In this document: in pieces, positions 53,918 to 62,934 of the stretch | Layout of the letters: every line of letters begins with the position of its first letter | Position numbering within the stretch: the stretch's first letter is position 1 | From: Arthrobacter sp. YN | GTDB taxonomy: Bacteria > Actinomycetota > Actinomycetes > Actinomycetales > Micrococcaceae | Reading direction: 5' to 3' | DNA length: 64,000 nucleotides | Assembly: GCF_002224285.1 (NCBI RefSeq) | Contig: NZ_CP022436.1 | Location: 2,976,001-3,040,000 of the forward strand | Notes under the pieces: generated by a model | Seen by the model: the letters and a program-made list of their open reading frames with translations, nothing else | Told to the model about the DNA's origin: nothing | Database searches by the model: none | Made by a program: the position numbers and the translations under genes

Positions 53918-54793
53918 ATGCCGGAACTCCCCGAAGTGCACGGCCTGTGCATGTATCTGGACACCCAACTTCGCGGAGCCGTGCTCAATGAGGTCCGCAT
54001 CAATTCCTTCTCCGCACTGAAGACTGCTGATCCTCCATACAGTGTCCTCGAAGGCAGAAGCGTCCAGGGTGTACAGCGCATCGGTAAATTCGTGTGCGTT
54101 GATGTTGATGGCCTGTTCTTTGTCTTCCACCTGGCCAAGGCAGGCTGGGTCCGCTATACCGAGCACCCTTCGTCTGCCGGATTGCGGATGGGCAAAAGCA
54201 ACATCTCTGCAAGGCTCCTGTTGCACCGCCCTGCCGACGGAGCCCACATCGGCGTGGACCTGACGGAAGCCGGAACCAAGAAGAGCCTGGCCATCCATGT
54301 GGTGCGGGATCCTCAGGACGTGCCAGGAATCGCCACCTTGGGACCGGAGCCCCTCAGCCCCGACTTCGACCTTGACGCGTTGGCGGCGATCCTTGGATCC
54401 AGTTCCCAACAGATCAAGGGATTGCTTCGGAGCCAGGGCGTCATTGCCGGCATAGGGAACGCGTACAGTGACGAAATCCTGCACGCTGCAAAAATTTCCC
54501 CCTTCGCCAGTGCCAAGTCCCTGGACCAGGCCACAGCGGCACGGCTCTACGAAGCCATGCAGGAGATTTTGGTGGGAGCTGTTAACGCAGCCGCCGGCAA
54601 GCCGTCCAGCGAACTCAAGGACACCAAACGCAGCAACTTCCGGGTGCACGCACGGACCGGCCTTCCTTGTCCGGTGTGCGGGGACACAGTAAGGGAGGTG
54701 TCCTTTGCGGACACCTCCCTGCAATACTGTGCCACCTGCCAGACCAACGGAAAGATCCTTGCTGACCGGCGGACATCTCGGTTCCTGAAATAG
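53918..54793 (+). CDS. Fpg/Nei-family DNA glycosylase (Fpg-like)
   Basis: A 291-residue protein starting MPELPEVHG, so the catalytic P2 and E3 are present after Met removal. Later motifs are GVIAGIGNAYSDEILHAAKISPF (H2TH region) and the zinc finger CPVCGD...CATCQ. It removes oxidised bases and nicks abasic sites. ATG 53918 is required to put Pro at position 2. It is divergent in sequence from typical MutM and is the first of two family members in the window. An 11-bp hairpin lies in its zinc-finger codons. Confidence 0.9.
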   Translation: MPELPEVHGLCMYLDTQLRGAVLNEVRINSFSALKTADPPYSVLEGRSVQGVQRIGKFVCVDVDGLFFVFHLAKAGWVRYTEHPSSAGLRMGKSNISARLLLHRPADGAHIGVDLTEAGTKKSLAIHVVRDPQDVPGIATLGPEPLSPDFDLDALAAILGSSSQQIKGLLRSQGVIAGIGNAYSDEILHAAKISPFASAKSLDQATAARLYEAMQEILVGAVNAAAGKPSSELKDTKRSNFRVHARTGLPCPVCGDTVREVSFADTSLQYCATCQTNGKILADRRTSRFLK

Positions 54794-54833
54794 CCTGCTG
54801 GTTGAGTTCGGGAAGCTTCTTGGCCTCGGGAAA

Positions 54834-55463
54834 CTAGTTGAATTCGGGGCTTTCGCTGCGGCTGCGCTTCAACTCGAAGAAGTGCGGGTAGCCAGCCAAG
54901 GTCACCGTGGCGTCCCAGATCTGCCCCGCTTCTTCACCACGGGGAATACGGGTCAGTACGGGACCGAAGAAAGCAGTTCCATTAACGGCGACTACGGGAG
55001 TTCCTACATCCTGGCCAACCAATGAGATCCCGGCCTCGTGGCTTGAGCGCAGTTGGACATCGTACTCGTCCGAGTCAGCGAAGCGTGCCAGATCAGCCGG
55101 CAGGCCTACCTCGGCAAGGGCCTTCTGGATGACCGATGCCCGGTCCTTGTTGCCCTCGTGGTGGATCTGCTCCCCCATGGCGTCATAGAGCGGCTTGACG
55201 TAGTTGGCACCGTGAAGTTCCTGGGCCGCGATGATCACGCGTACAGGACCCCAGCTTTCATCCATCATTGCCCTGTATTCGGCAGGAAGGTCCCGGCCCT
55301 CGTTGAGGACGGAGAGGCTCATGACATGCCATTCAGTCTGGATGCCACGTACTTCCTCAACCTCGCCAATCCAGCGCGACGTGATCCAGGCGAAAGGGCA
55401 AACGGGGTCAAACCAGAAATCGGCCTTGTTGACGGTCTGTTCGGGCGTGGACTTTTCGGGCAT
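54834..55463 (-). CDS. Rv2466c-like mycothiol-linked thioredoxin-fold protein (DsbA family)
   Basis: A 209-residue protein closely following the Rv2466c pattern (FWFDPVCPFAWITSRWIGEVEEVRGI, HVMSLSVLNEGRDLP, GPVLTRIPRGEEAGQIWDA, YPHFFELKRSRSE). Rv2466c of Mycobacterium is a mycothiol-dependent reductase. Here the active site reads C22-P-F-A25, so the second cysteine of CPWC is replaced by alanine and a single-cysteine mechanism is implied. It is 81 bases downstream of clpX in the same direction. Confidence 0.88.
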   Translation of the reverse strand: MPEKSTPEQTVNKADFWFDPVCPFAWITSRWIGEVEEVRGIQTEWHVMSLSVLNEGRDLPAEYRAMMDESWGPVRVIIAAQELHGANYVKPLYDAMGEQIHHEGNKDRASVIQKALAEVGLPADLARFADSDEYDVQLRSSHEAGISLVGQDVGTPVVAVNGTAFFGPVLTRIPRGEEAGQIWDATVTLAGYPHFFELKRSRSESPEFN

Positions 55464-55544
55464 AGGGAACTCCTCGGAAAAGGTGGGAAGCGTGGCATGG
55501 CGAGCGGTTCAACGGAACTGCTCCTTGTCTAGGCCAACAGGCTG

Positions 55545-56834
55545 CTAGGCCGACTTATTCCGGCGTTTGGCCACCACGTCATGGGCGATCATGGTGGGCT
55601 GGGCCTTCTTCAACACAACATCAGCTGTGATGACCACCGTAGCTATGTCGTCCCTGCTGGGGAGATCGAACATGACGGGCAGCAACACTTCTTCCATGAT
55701 GGCCCGGAGTCCACGGGCGCCAGTGCCGCGTTCGAGCGCTTGATCCGCGATGGAGTCCAGGGCGTCCTCTTCGAACTGCAAATCCACGCCGTCCAGTTGG
55801 AACATCTTCTGGTACTGCTTCACCAGCGCGTTCTTCGGGGTGGACAGAATCTGGATGAGGGCGGGTCGGTCCAGGTTGGAGACGGTGGTGATCACTGGAA
55901 GCCGGCCGATGAATTCCGGAATGAGGCCGAACTTCAATAGGTCCTCCGGCATGACTTCGCCGTAGGTGTCCACGTTGTCCCGGGCCTCGTTCAGCGGTGA
56001 ACCGAAGCCGATGCCCTTACGCCCGGACCGTGAACCAATAATGTCCTCAAGGCCCGCAAAAGCACCGGCCACAATGAAGAGTACGTTGGTGGTGTCAATC
56101 TGGATGAATTCCTGATGCGGGTGCTTGCGGCCGCCCTGAGGGGGCACGGATGCAACGGTTCCCTCAAGAATCTTCAAGAGCGCCTGCTGTACACCTTCAC
56201 CGGATACGTCACGGGTGATCGATGGATTCTCACTCTTACGCGAGATCTTATCGATCTCGTCAATGTAGATGATGCCTTGCTCGGCCTTCTTGACGTCATA
56301 GTCCGCGGCCTGAATGAGCTTGAGCAGGATGTTCTCGACATCCTCGCCGACGTAGCCGGCCTCCGTCAGGGCCGTCGCATCGGCTACGGCAAAAGGAACA
56401 TTAAGACGACGGGCCAAGGTCTGGGCGAGATAGGTCTTACCACAACCAGTGGGGCCGATCAGGAGGATGTTGGACTTGGCGATCTCCACGTCTTCGTGGT
56501 GCGATCCCTCGCCGAGGCTGCCGGTCTTGGGTGCATGGCCGGCCTGGATCCGCTTGTAGTGGTTGTAGACAGCCACTGCCAGCGACCGCTTGGCGGGTTC
56601 CTGGCCGATGACGTATTCCTGCAGGAAATCGAAGATCTCCCGGGGCTTGGGCAGCTCGAAACTGCCGAGATCGGAAACTTCAGCGAGTTCCTCTTCAATG
56701 ATCTCGTTGCAAAGCTCGATGCATTCATCGCAGATGTAGACACCAGGCCCGGCTATCAGCTTCCGTACCTGCTTTTGGCTCTTTCCGCAGAAAGAACACT
56801 TCAGCAGGTCCGTGCTCTCGCCAATCCGAGCCAT
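55545..56834 (-). CDS. clpX: ATP-dependent Clp protease ATP-binding subunit ClpX
   Basis: A 429-residue AAA+ unfoldase. The N-terminal zinc domain has C13-x2-C16 and CDECIELC, Walker A is GPTGCGKT, Walker B is IIYIDEIDK, and the ClpP-binding IGF loop is KGIGFGS. Sensor 2 is in [13 protein letters not shown]. The ATG follows AAGGGA. A hairpin lies between clpP2 and clpX, so clpX may be partly uncoupled from the clpP genes. Confidence 0.97.
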   Translation of the reverse strand: MARIGESTDLLKCSFCGKSQKQVRKLIAGPGVYICDECIELCNEIIEEELAEVSDLGSFELPKPREIFDFLQEYVIGQEPAKRSLAVAVYNHYKRIQAGHAPKTGSLGEGSHHEDVEIAKSNILLIGPTGCGKTYLAQTLARRLNVPFAVADATALTEAGYVGEDVENILLKLIQAADYDVKKAEQGIIYIDEIDKISRKSENPSITRDVSGEGVQQALLKILEGTVASVPPQGGRKHPHQEFIQIDTTNVLFIVAGAFAGLEDIIGSRSGRKGIGFGSPLNEARDNVDTYGEVMPEDLLKFGLIPEFIGRLPVITTVSNLDRPALIQILSTPKNALVKQYQKMFQLDGVDLQFEEDALDSIADQALERGTGARGLRAIMEEVLLPVMFDLPSRDDIATVVITADVVLKKAQPTMIAHDVVAKRRNKSA

Positions 56835-56964
56835 GTGGGAATCCCTTCGTTGCATGCGGGTGATGCGGCTCCGCGCCGTACTCAAGTGTGCGGCCGAGCC
56901 GCGGTTGGCACCACCGTGACAAGATCCACTCTAGGTCACAATGAGCTGCTTGGGTGGAAACAGA

Positions 56965-57003
56965 ACGCCGGTGCGGTCCATATTTCGTGAACCGCACCGG
57001 CGT
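56965..57003 (-). terminator. Hairpin between clpP2 and clpX
   Basis: ACGCCGGTGCGGT (56965-56977) and ACCGCACCGGCGT (56991-57003) form a perfect 13-bp stem with a 13-base loop, directly after clpP2. It could be a terminator or an attenuator; no strong U-run follows. Confidence 0.5.
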
Positions 57004-57016
57004 CGAATTCCGTGTG

Positions 57017-57676
57017 CTACCGGGTGATTGCCTGCGGCTTGATCTTCCGGGAGTCAAGAACCTGATCGATCAGGCCGTAGCTCAAGGCATCAGCAGCCGT
57101 GAGGATCTTGTCACGCTCGATGTCGTTGTTCACCTGCTCGGACGTGCGGCCGGAGTGGTGTGCCAGCGTGTCCTCAAGCCAGGTACGCATGCGCATGACT
57201 TCCGCAGCCTGGATTTCGAGGTCCGAGGCCTGGCCACCCTGGCCACCGGAGAGAGCCGGCTGGTGGATCAGGACACGTGCGTTCGGAAGTGCCAGACGCT
57301 TGCCCGGGGTACCGGCAGCGAGCAGGACGGCAGCTGCACTGGCAGCCTGGCCCAGGCATACCGTCTGGATCTCCGGACGGATGTACTGCATGGTGTCGTA
57401 GATGGCCGTCATGGCCGTGAACGAACCACCCGGCGAGTTGATGTACAGGGTGATGTCGCGGTCCGGGTCCGTTGACTCCAGAACCAGCAACTGGGCCATG
57501 ATGTCGTCGGCAGAGGCGTCGTCAACCTGGACACCGAGGAAGATGATGCGGTCCTCGAACAGCTTGGTGTACGGGTCCTGGCGCTTGAAGCCGTAGGGCG
57601 TGCGCTCCTCAAACTGGGGCAGTACGTAACGGCTGGACGGGAGATTACCGGCAGACCATCCGAAGTTGTAGTTCAT
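57017..57676 (-). CDS. clpP2: ClpP protease subunit (ClpP2)
   Basis: A 219-residue serine protease subunit. The catalytic Ser lies in [14 protein letters not shown], the His in LIHQPALSG and the Asp in [18 protein letters not shown]. It lies 39 bases after clpP1. Actinobacterial ClpP1 and ClpP2 form one mixed tetradecamer that works with ClpX and ClpC. Confidence 0.97.
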   Translation of the reverse strand: MNYNFGWSAGNLPSSRYVLPQFEERTPYGFKRQDPYTKLFEDRIIFLGVQVDDASADDIMAQLLVLESTDPDRDITLYINSPGGSFTAMTAIYDTMQYIRPEIQTVCLGQAASAAAVLLAAGTPGKRLALPNARVLIHQPALSGGQGGQASDLEIQAAEVMRMRTWLEDTLAHHSGRTSEQVNNDIERDKILTAADALSYGLIDQVLDSRKIKPQAITR

Positions 57677-57715
57677 GTTCTTTACTCCTGGGGTTTCAGT
57701 GGTTCTTTGTGCCGG

Positions 57716-58366
57716 TTAGTTTTCGGAGTTCGACTCTGCGCCCGACTGGTTGGCCGTTCCGCCACCACCGGCAACAGAACCGGCGTGCGCCGAGATCTTG
57801 TCGAAGAAGCCATATTCCAACGCCTCGGCGGCAGTGAACCACTTGTCGCGGTCATTGTCCTTGAGGATGGTCTCTACGGACTGACCGGTCTGCTCAGCCG
57901 TGAGTTCCGCCATGACCTTCTTCATGTGCAGGATCAGTTCAGCCTGGATCTTGATGTCCGAGGCCGTGCCGCCGATGCCGCCGGAGGGCTGGTGCATCAG
58001 GATGCGGGCGTTGGGCGTGGCGTAACGCTTGCCCTTGGTGCCGGACGACAGGAGGAACTGGCCCATGGAGGCAGCCAAGCCCGTTGCGACGGTGACGACG
58101 TCGTTCGGAATGAACTGCATGGTGTCGTAGATGGCCATGCCGGCCGTCACGGACCCACCCGGGGAGTTGATGTACAGGTAGATGTCCTTCTCCGGGTCTT
58201 CGGCCGAGAGGAGGAGGAGCTGGGAGCAGATGGCGTTGGCATTCTCGTCACGGACTTCAGAGCCGAGCCAGATAATGCGCTCTTTCAGCAGGCGGTTGTA
58301 GATGTAGTTGTCCTGGGCTGCGGGATCGACAGTTGCCATCCGGGGAGCCTCTGATTGCTGTGACAT
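57716..58366 (-). CDS. clpP1: ClpP protease subunit (ClpP1)
   Basis: A 216-residue subunit. Catalytic Ser in [14 protein letters not shown], His in [11 protein letters not shown], Asp in [20 protein letters not shown]. The Gly/Asn-rich C-terminal tail is poorly structured. A ClgR-box-like site lies about 100 bases upstream, as expected for clpP1P2 of actinobacteria. Confidence 0.97.
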   Translation of the reverse strand: MSQQSEAPRMATVDPAAQDNYIYNRLLKERIIWLGSEVRDENANAICSQLLLLSAEDPEKDIYLYINSPGGSVTAGMAIYDTMQFIPNDVVTVATGLAASMGQFLLSSGTKGKRYATPNARILMHQPSGGIGGTASDIKIQAELILHMKKVMAELTAEQTGQSVETILKDNDRDKWFTAAEALEYGFFDKISAHAGSVAGGGGTANQSGAESNSEN

Positions 58367-58461
58367 AAGTACTTACCTCTCGCTGGTGCCAGTGACCTCA
58401 CTGAACTTCACTACTTGGACACTAACCGTTTTCCGTGGTGATTTGTTCGCCGGAATCGCGC

Positions 58462-58479
58462 TGTTCGCTGACGGCGCAC
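58462..58479. promoter_or_regulatory. ClgR-box-like site upstream of clpP1P2
   Basis: TGTTCGCTGACGGCGCAC fits the ClgR consensus WNNWCGCYNANRGCGWWS at all but one defined position. ClgR activates clpP1P2 under protein-folding stress in related genera. Confidence 0.6.
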
Positions 58480-58514
58480 GTCTGCGTTCAGCACCAATGT
58501 TCCGCCTTAAAGCA

Positions 58515-58548
58515 AACCGGCCCCGGATCAGAAGATCCGGGGCCGGTT
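58515..58548 (-). terminator. Terminator after tig
   Basis: AACCGGCCCCGGATC, loop AGAA, GATCCGGGGCCGGTT: a perfect 15-bp stem just past the tig stop. Confidence 0.8.
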
Positions 58549-58559
58549 GAAGTCGTTGA

Positions 58560-59942
58560 CTAGAACTTCACTGCTGCGGGGTCGTCGCTTGCTGCAGCGT
58601 CGGCTTCCTCAGTTGCCTCGACAGCGGCGGCCTCGTCGGCTGCTGCTTCGCCGGCAGGACGAACGAAGTCGGTGAGGTCAACCTTGTTGCCCTCGGAGTC
58701 GACAACCTCTGCCTGGCCCAGCACAACTGCCAGCGCCTTGCGGCGGCGGACCTCGGAAACCATCATGGGAACCTGGCCGCTCTGATCAATGATCTGGGCG
58801 AACTGGTTGGGGTCCATGCCGTACTGGCTTGCGGTGGTGACGATGTAGTCGATCAGCTCGTTCTGGCTGACATCCACTTCTTCCTTGTCCGCGATGGCGT
58901 CAAGGATGATCTCGTTCTGGAACGCACGCTCGGTGTTGGCCTTGACCTCGGCGCGGTGCTCCTCGGTGTCGTGGTCACCTTCACCGTGGGCGTTCTCCGG
59001 GTTGAAGTGCGCTTCGATCTGCTCTTCGACCACGGAATCCGGAACCGGAACCTCTACGAGCTCAACGAGCTTGTCCAGGACCTTGTCGCGTGCCTCAACA
59101 CCCTGCTCCACAACCTTGGAGTCCGAAGCCTGCTTGGCGAGGTCCTCACGGAGCTCGGCAAGGGTGTCGAACTCGGAGGCAAGCTGTGCAAAGTCATCGT
59201 TGGCCTCGGGGAGCTCGCGCTCCTTGACGGCCTTGACAACAACCTTCACCTGAGCGGATTCGCCGGCGTGGTCGCCGCCCACCAGCGTGGTGTCGAAGAT
59301 TGCCTCTTCGTCGGCTGAGAGGCCGGTCACGGCTTCGTCGAGGCCTTCAAGCATGGTGCCTGCGCCAACCTGGTAGGACAGGCCTGCCGCGGAATCGATC
59401 TCTTCGCCGTCAATGGTGGCGGTGATGTCGATGGTGAGGAAGTCATCGTTCTTGGCGGGGCGCTCGACGGACTTGAGTGTGCCGAAACGGCCACGCAGTT
59501 CGTCAAGGGACTTCTCAACGTCAGCTTCGGAGGACTCAGCGGCAGCCACCTCGACCTTGATGCCGGCGTAGTCCGGCAGCTCGATCTCGGGGCGGACATC
59601 GATTTCCACCTGGAACTTGAGCTCGCCATCGGTGGACGTGGGGTCAGGAACCTCGGTGATTTCAACCTCGGGACGGCTCAGGGGGCGAACGCCCGTTTCC
59701 TGAACTGCAGCCTGGTACCAGCCATTGAGGCCATCATTGATGGCCGTCTCCAGGACGTAGCCGCGGCCAACGCGCTGGTCAATCAGCTTGGTGGGAACTT
59801 TGCCCTTGCGGAATCCGGGAACCTGGATCTGCGAAGCAACGGTCTTGTACGCGGCATCGATGCTCGGCTTCAGTTCCTCAAAGGGAACCTCAACGTTGAG
59901 CTTGACCCGCGTTGCGGTGAGGTTCTCGACAGCGCTCTTCAC
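58560..59942 (-). CDS. tig: Trigger factor
   Basis: A 460-residue ribosome-bound chaperone. The ribosome-binding signature is [19 protein letters not shown], followed by the PPIase domain ([18 protein letters not shown]...[15 protein letters not shown]) and the C-terminal chaperone arms. The tail is Ala/Glu-rich. The GTG start is used. It is the first gene of the tig-clpP1-clpP2-clpX cluster but has its own terminator. Confidence 0.97.
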   Translation of the reverse strand: MKSAVENLTATRVKLNVEVPFEELKPSIDAAYKTVASQIQVPGFRKGKVPTKLIDQRVGRGYVLETAINDGLNGWYQAAVQETGVRPLSRPEVEITEVPDPTSTDGELKFQVEIDVRPEIELPDYAGIKVEVAAAESSEADVEKSLDELRGRFGTLKSVERPAKNDDFLTIDITATIDGEEIDSAAGLSYQVGAGTMLEGLDEAVTGLSADEEAIFDTTLVGGDHAGESAQVKVVVKAVKERELPEANDDFAQLASEFDTLAELREDLAKQASDSKVVEQGVEARDKVLDKLVELVEVPVPDSVVEEQIEAHFNPENAHGEGDHDTEEHRAEVKANTERAFQNEIILDAIADKEEVDVSQNELIDYIVTTASQYGMDPNQFAQIIDQSGQVPMMVSEVRRRKALAVVLGQAEVVDSEGNKVDLTDFVRPAGEAAADEAAAVEATEEADAAASDDPAAVKF

Positions 59943-60011
59943 AGTCTAAGTACTCCTGATTTTGTGGGTATGGGGTTCTGTCGCGTCCCTGAGGCGGACA
60001 CAAACACAGAG

Positions 60012-60086
60012 TCGGGGTGACAGGATTTGAACCTGCGACTTCCTGCTCCCAAAGCAGGCGCTCTAGCCAAGCTGAGCTACACCCCG
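60012..60086 (-). tRNA. tRNA-Pro(TGG)
   Basis: A 75-base cloverleaf with acceptor CGGGGTG/CACCCCG, anticodon stem CCTGC/GCAGG around TTTGGGA (anticodon TGG) and T loop GTTCAAATC. Discriminator A; no CCA encoded. Confidence 0.96.
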
Positions 60087-60213
60087 AACGCACAGGACAG
60101 TCTACGGGCAAGCGGGCCAGGAATGCACATTTGACACCGCCGCCGGAATTAGGTTTAGTTGTACCCGGCTTGAACAGCCACCGGGAAGATGTCCTGAAAA
60201 GGAGATCCGTCCT

Positions 60214-60284
60214 GGGGACGTAGCTTAATGGTAAAGCCTCAGTCTTCCAAACTGATTACGCGGGTTCGATTCCCGTCGTCCCCT
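60214..60284 (+). tRNA. tRNA-Gly(TCC)
   Basis: A 71-base cloverleaf with acceptor GGGGACG/CGTCCCC, anticodon stem TCAGT/ACTGA around CTTCCAA (anticodon TCC) and T loop GTTCGATTC. Discriminator T, followed by genome-encoded CCA at 60285-60287. A strong terminator follows at once. Confidence 0.96.
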
Positions 60285-60291
60285 CCAAGGG

Positions 60292-60322
60292 AAAACGCCC
60301 CGATCCTCGGATCGGGGCGTTT
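60292..60322 (+). terminator. Rho-independent terminator after tRNA-Gly
   Basis: AAAACGCCCCGATC, loop CTCG, GATCGGGGCGTTTT, then further Ts. It also lies just past the nei stop on the other strand. Confidence 0.92.
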
Positions 60323-60332
60323 TTTGTTGCTG

Positions 60333-61235
60333 TTACACCTGGCAGCCCGGACACCAATACAGCTTGCGAGCACCAATTTCCGTCATGCCCACCGGCGTTC
60401 CGCAGGCCCGGCAGGGCATGCCGTCCCGCTTGTAGACAAAGTGGGCGTCGGCGTCGGGGGCTGTTGCTGCGCCACCCGACCACAGCGTGGAGGGTGTCGT
60501 CACAATCCGTCCGTCACGAACGCCGTCGGACATGGTGTCCACGGTGTCATCCCACAGACGGCCGGCCGTTTCCTCGTCAATGGTGCTTCCCTGCGTCCAG
60601 GGATCGACGGCCTGCCGGAACAGCACTTCCGCTCGATAAATATTGCCCACGCCGGCCAAGACGGACTGATCCATCAGCAACAGGGCCACCGCCGTTTTCC
60701 GGCGGCGCAGGCGGCGGATGAATTCCTCGCGGTCGCCCGGGCGGTTGTGCAGCGGGTCCGGACCCAGCCGTTCCATGACGACGGCAACTTCCGCCGACGT
60801 AATGGCGGCACACGTAGTAGCGCCGCGGAGATCGGCCCAGCCGTGGTCCGAGACCAGCCGGACACGGACGGCGCCCACCGGCGCAGGCGGGCCGGCGTAC
60901 TCCGTTTCGCGGGAGGCCGTTTCGTCCGAGGCCGGCCCTGTTTCCCGCTCACCAATGCGTCGTGGCGCACCGATGCTGGAGGCACCAGTGAAAGAACTGT
61001 CCCCGCCGAAGTTCCACGCGCCGTACAGGCCCAGATGGACGTGGAGGAAGAGATCGTGGTCGAACCTGAGGAACAACTGCTTCCCGTGGGCCATCGACTC
61101 AACCATGGTGTGCCCGCTTAGAAGCTGCGCACCGTGGGTGAACCGACCCTGCGGGCTGGAAACGTCCAGCCGGCGGCCGCCAAAAACATCCTGGAATTGG
61201 CGGGCCAGCCGATGGACCGAATGCCCCTCGGGCAC
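60333..61235 (-). CDS. nei: Endonuclease VIII-like DNA glycosylase Nei
   Basis: A 300-residue member of the Fpg/Nei family with the Nei-type N-terminus PEGHSVHRLARQF (P2, E3). Further motifs are ESMAHGKQLFLRF, DQSVLAGVGNIYRAEVLFR (H2TH) and the zinc finger CRACG...CPGCQ. It removes oxidised pyrimidines. The GTG start overlaps the rpiB stop by one base, so it is coupled to rpiB. Confidence 0.92.
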   Translation of the reverse strand: MPEGHSVHRLARQFQDVFGGRRLDVSSPQGRFTHGAQLLSGHTMVESMAHGKQLFLRFDHDLFLHVHLGLYGAWNFGGDSSFTGASSIGAPRRIGERETGPASDETASRETEYAGPPAPVGAVRVRLVSDHGWADLRGATTCAAITSAEVAVVMERLGPDPLHNRPGDREEFIRRLRRRKTAVALLLMDQSVLAGVGNIYRAEVLFRQAVDPWTQGSTIDEETAGRLWDDTVDTMSDGVRDGRIVTTPSTLWSGGAATAPDADAHFVYKRDGMPCRACGTPVGMTEIGARKLYWCPGCQV

Positions 61236-61717
61236 TACTCGACGATTTCGCCGGTGGTTTCGTACACCGCAATTTTTCCGATCCGGCGAACATGGCGTTC
61301 GTCGTTGCTGAACGGTTCCTCCAGGAAGGCTTCAATGAGCTCCGTAGCTTCTTCAACCGAGTGCTGGCGGCCGCCAACAGCGACGACGTTGGCGTCGTTG
61401 TGCTCCCGGGCCAGCTTTGCGGTGGAAAGGTTCCAGGCAAGCGCAGCACGGACGCCCTTGACCTTGTTGGCGGCAATTTGCTCGCCATTTCCCGAACCAC
61501 CCAGGACGATGCCCAGGGCGTGGACGCCGGCTTCCTGGTCCGCCACGACAGCCACGCCGGCGTTGATGCAGAAAGAGGGGTAGTCGTCCAGGGCGTCGTA
61601 CTCCTTGGGTCCGTGATCCACCACTTCATAGCCCTTGGCCGTGAGGTGGCTGACCAGGTGGGCACTTAGTTCCATGCCGGCGTGGTCAGTAGCGATGTGG
61701 ACGCGGGGTGTAGTCAC
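61235..61717 (-). CDS. rpiB: Ribose-5-phosphate isomerase B
   Basis: A 160-residue RpiB/LacAB-type isomerase (VHIATDHAGMELSAHLVSHL, DYPSFCINAGVAV, GIVLGGSGNGEQIAANKVKGVRAAL, ANVVAVGGRQHS). It interconverts ribose- and ribulose-5-phosphate. GTG 61717 (MTTPRVHIA) fits the family start; the open frame upstream overlaps the next gene and is not family-like. It is coupled to nei. Confidence 0.95.
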   Translation of the reverse strand: MTTPRVHIATDHAGMELSAHLVSHLTAKGYEVVDHGPKEYDALDDYPSFCINAGVAVVADQEAGVHALGIVLGGSGNGEQIAANKVKGVRAALAWNLSTAKLAREHNDANVVAVGGRQHSVEEATELIEAFLEEPFSNDERHVRRIGKIAVYETTGEIVE

Positions 61718-61796
61718 GAGAAGTCCGTTCTTTCTGGGCGCGCGGGGACGGCGTCTGGCCGGCGCGGCGGTGAGGGATGCGCTACCTAGGGTACCG

Positions 61797-62801
61797 CTAC
61801 CGGGGTTGTTGGGACTGTCCGTCATCCCGGGCACGGTGGGCTGCCCGGTTGAGGATCCCCGCCAGTTTGTCAGCTGAGGCCTGGGAGCCGGCGCTGAGAG
61901 CCACCCTGCCCCCGTTAAGTTTCCTGACGACGACGGCAGGCCCGCTGCTGACCAGCATTGCCGTGGCGTCGTCGTGGTGCCGCCAGCCCCACCCGCCGTA
62001 ATCGGCCGCTTTGACGTCCGCCGGAGCCGCCCCGGCGATCTCGACGGCGGGGACGGTCAGGACGCGCACGATGCCACCGGCGAACACCTGCAGGCCTCCC
62101 CTGTCCGCCCGCACGCGGGCAAACAGGAAGCCAGCGCCCACCAGGGCAGCCACGGCCACCAAGGCGCCAAGCCACGGGACGGCGACCGCGATCAAGGCCG
62201 CCGGGAAGACGGCGGAAACAATGATCATGATGAAGACCGAGCTCCGGGCATGCACCCACAGGCGAAGCGTGTCGCGGGCCAGGTCCGGATCCTCCAGCAG
62301 GGTCAGTTCCTCCTGCAGGGCAACGTCATCCTCGCGGGTCCAGCGTGGGTCCGGCTTGAAGGCGAACATCATGACGATGCCCAAGGCCACCGCCGCGCCA
62401 CTGCCCATGGCCAGCACGATCGGGTCTACATGGGACTCGCGAGCGTCCACCAGCCCGGACTGTCCCACCAGTCCGGCTGCCACCACCGTAGTAATGAAAA
62501 GGCTCACCGTCAGGCCCAGGCCCATCAGGACGCGCCTCATGACAACAGGCCTGGTAATGGTCACCGCTTGGAGGAACACGGCCCATCCGCAGAAGGTGAT
62601 GAGGGCTGCGCCGCCGGTCACGTAGGCGCCGAACGGCGCGAACGAACTGCCGCCGTCGGCGTTCCACATCACGGCAACGGGGTTCGGAAGATCGTTGCGC
62701 AGCATTTGGGCGCACACCACAAATCCGACGGCGAGGAGCAACGGAAAGGCAACCGCAAACCTCAGTGCGCGGAAATCGAGAGTGTCCCGGAACGATCCCA
62801 T
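61797..62801 (-). CDS. DUF1648-like multi-pass membrane protein
   Basis: A 334-residue protein. The N-terminal DUF1648-like part has the RNDLPNPVAVMWNADGGSSFAPFG pattern, and about four to six transmembrane segments follow (VAFPLLLAVGFVV, ALITFCGWAVFLQAV, VSLFITTVVAAGLVG, IIVSAVFPAALIAVAVPWLGALVAVAAL). A C-terminal soluble part (AADYGGWGWRHHDD, VSSGPAVVVRKLNGG) resembles PH-like domains of such proteins. The function is unknown. It is divergent from pepN. Confidence 0.8.
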   Translation of the reverse strand: MGSFRDTLDFRALRFAVAFPLLLAVGFVVCAQMLRNDLPNPVAVMWNADGGSSFAPFGAYVTGGAALITFCGWAVFLQAVTITRPVVMRRVLMGLGLTVSLFITTVVAAGLVGQSGLVDARESHVDPIVLAMGSGAAVALGIVMMFAFKPDPRWTREDDVALQEELTLLEDPDLARDTLRLWVHARSSVFIMIIVSAVFPAALIAVAVPWLGALVAVAALVGAGFLFARVRADRGGLQVFAGGIVRVLTVPAVEIAGAAPADVKAADYGGWGWRHHDDATAMLVSSGPAVVVRKLNGGRVALSAGSQASADKLAGILNRAAHRARDDGQSQQPR

Positions 62802-62934
62802 AATCCAACGCTACTCCGTGGGGCGACACTGTGGTGTCCCCTCCTTGCCTTCGGGCCGTGGAGTGAAAGAATGGCTTCACACCAGCGTCCGGCTGCGATT
62901 GGCCGGGCATCCCAAAATCTTCCGGAGGCACCAC

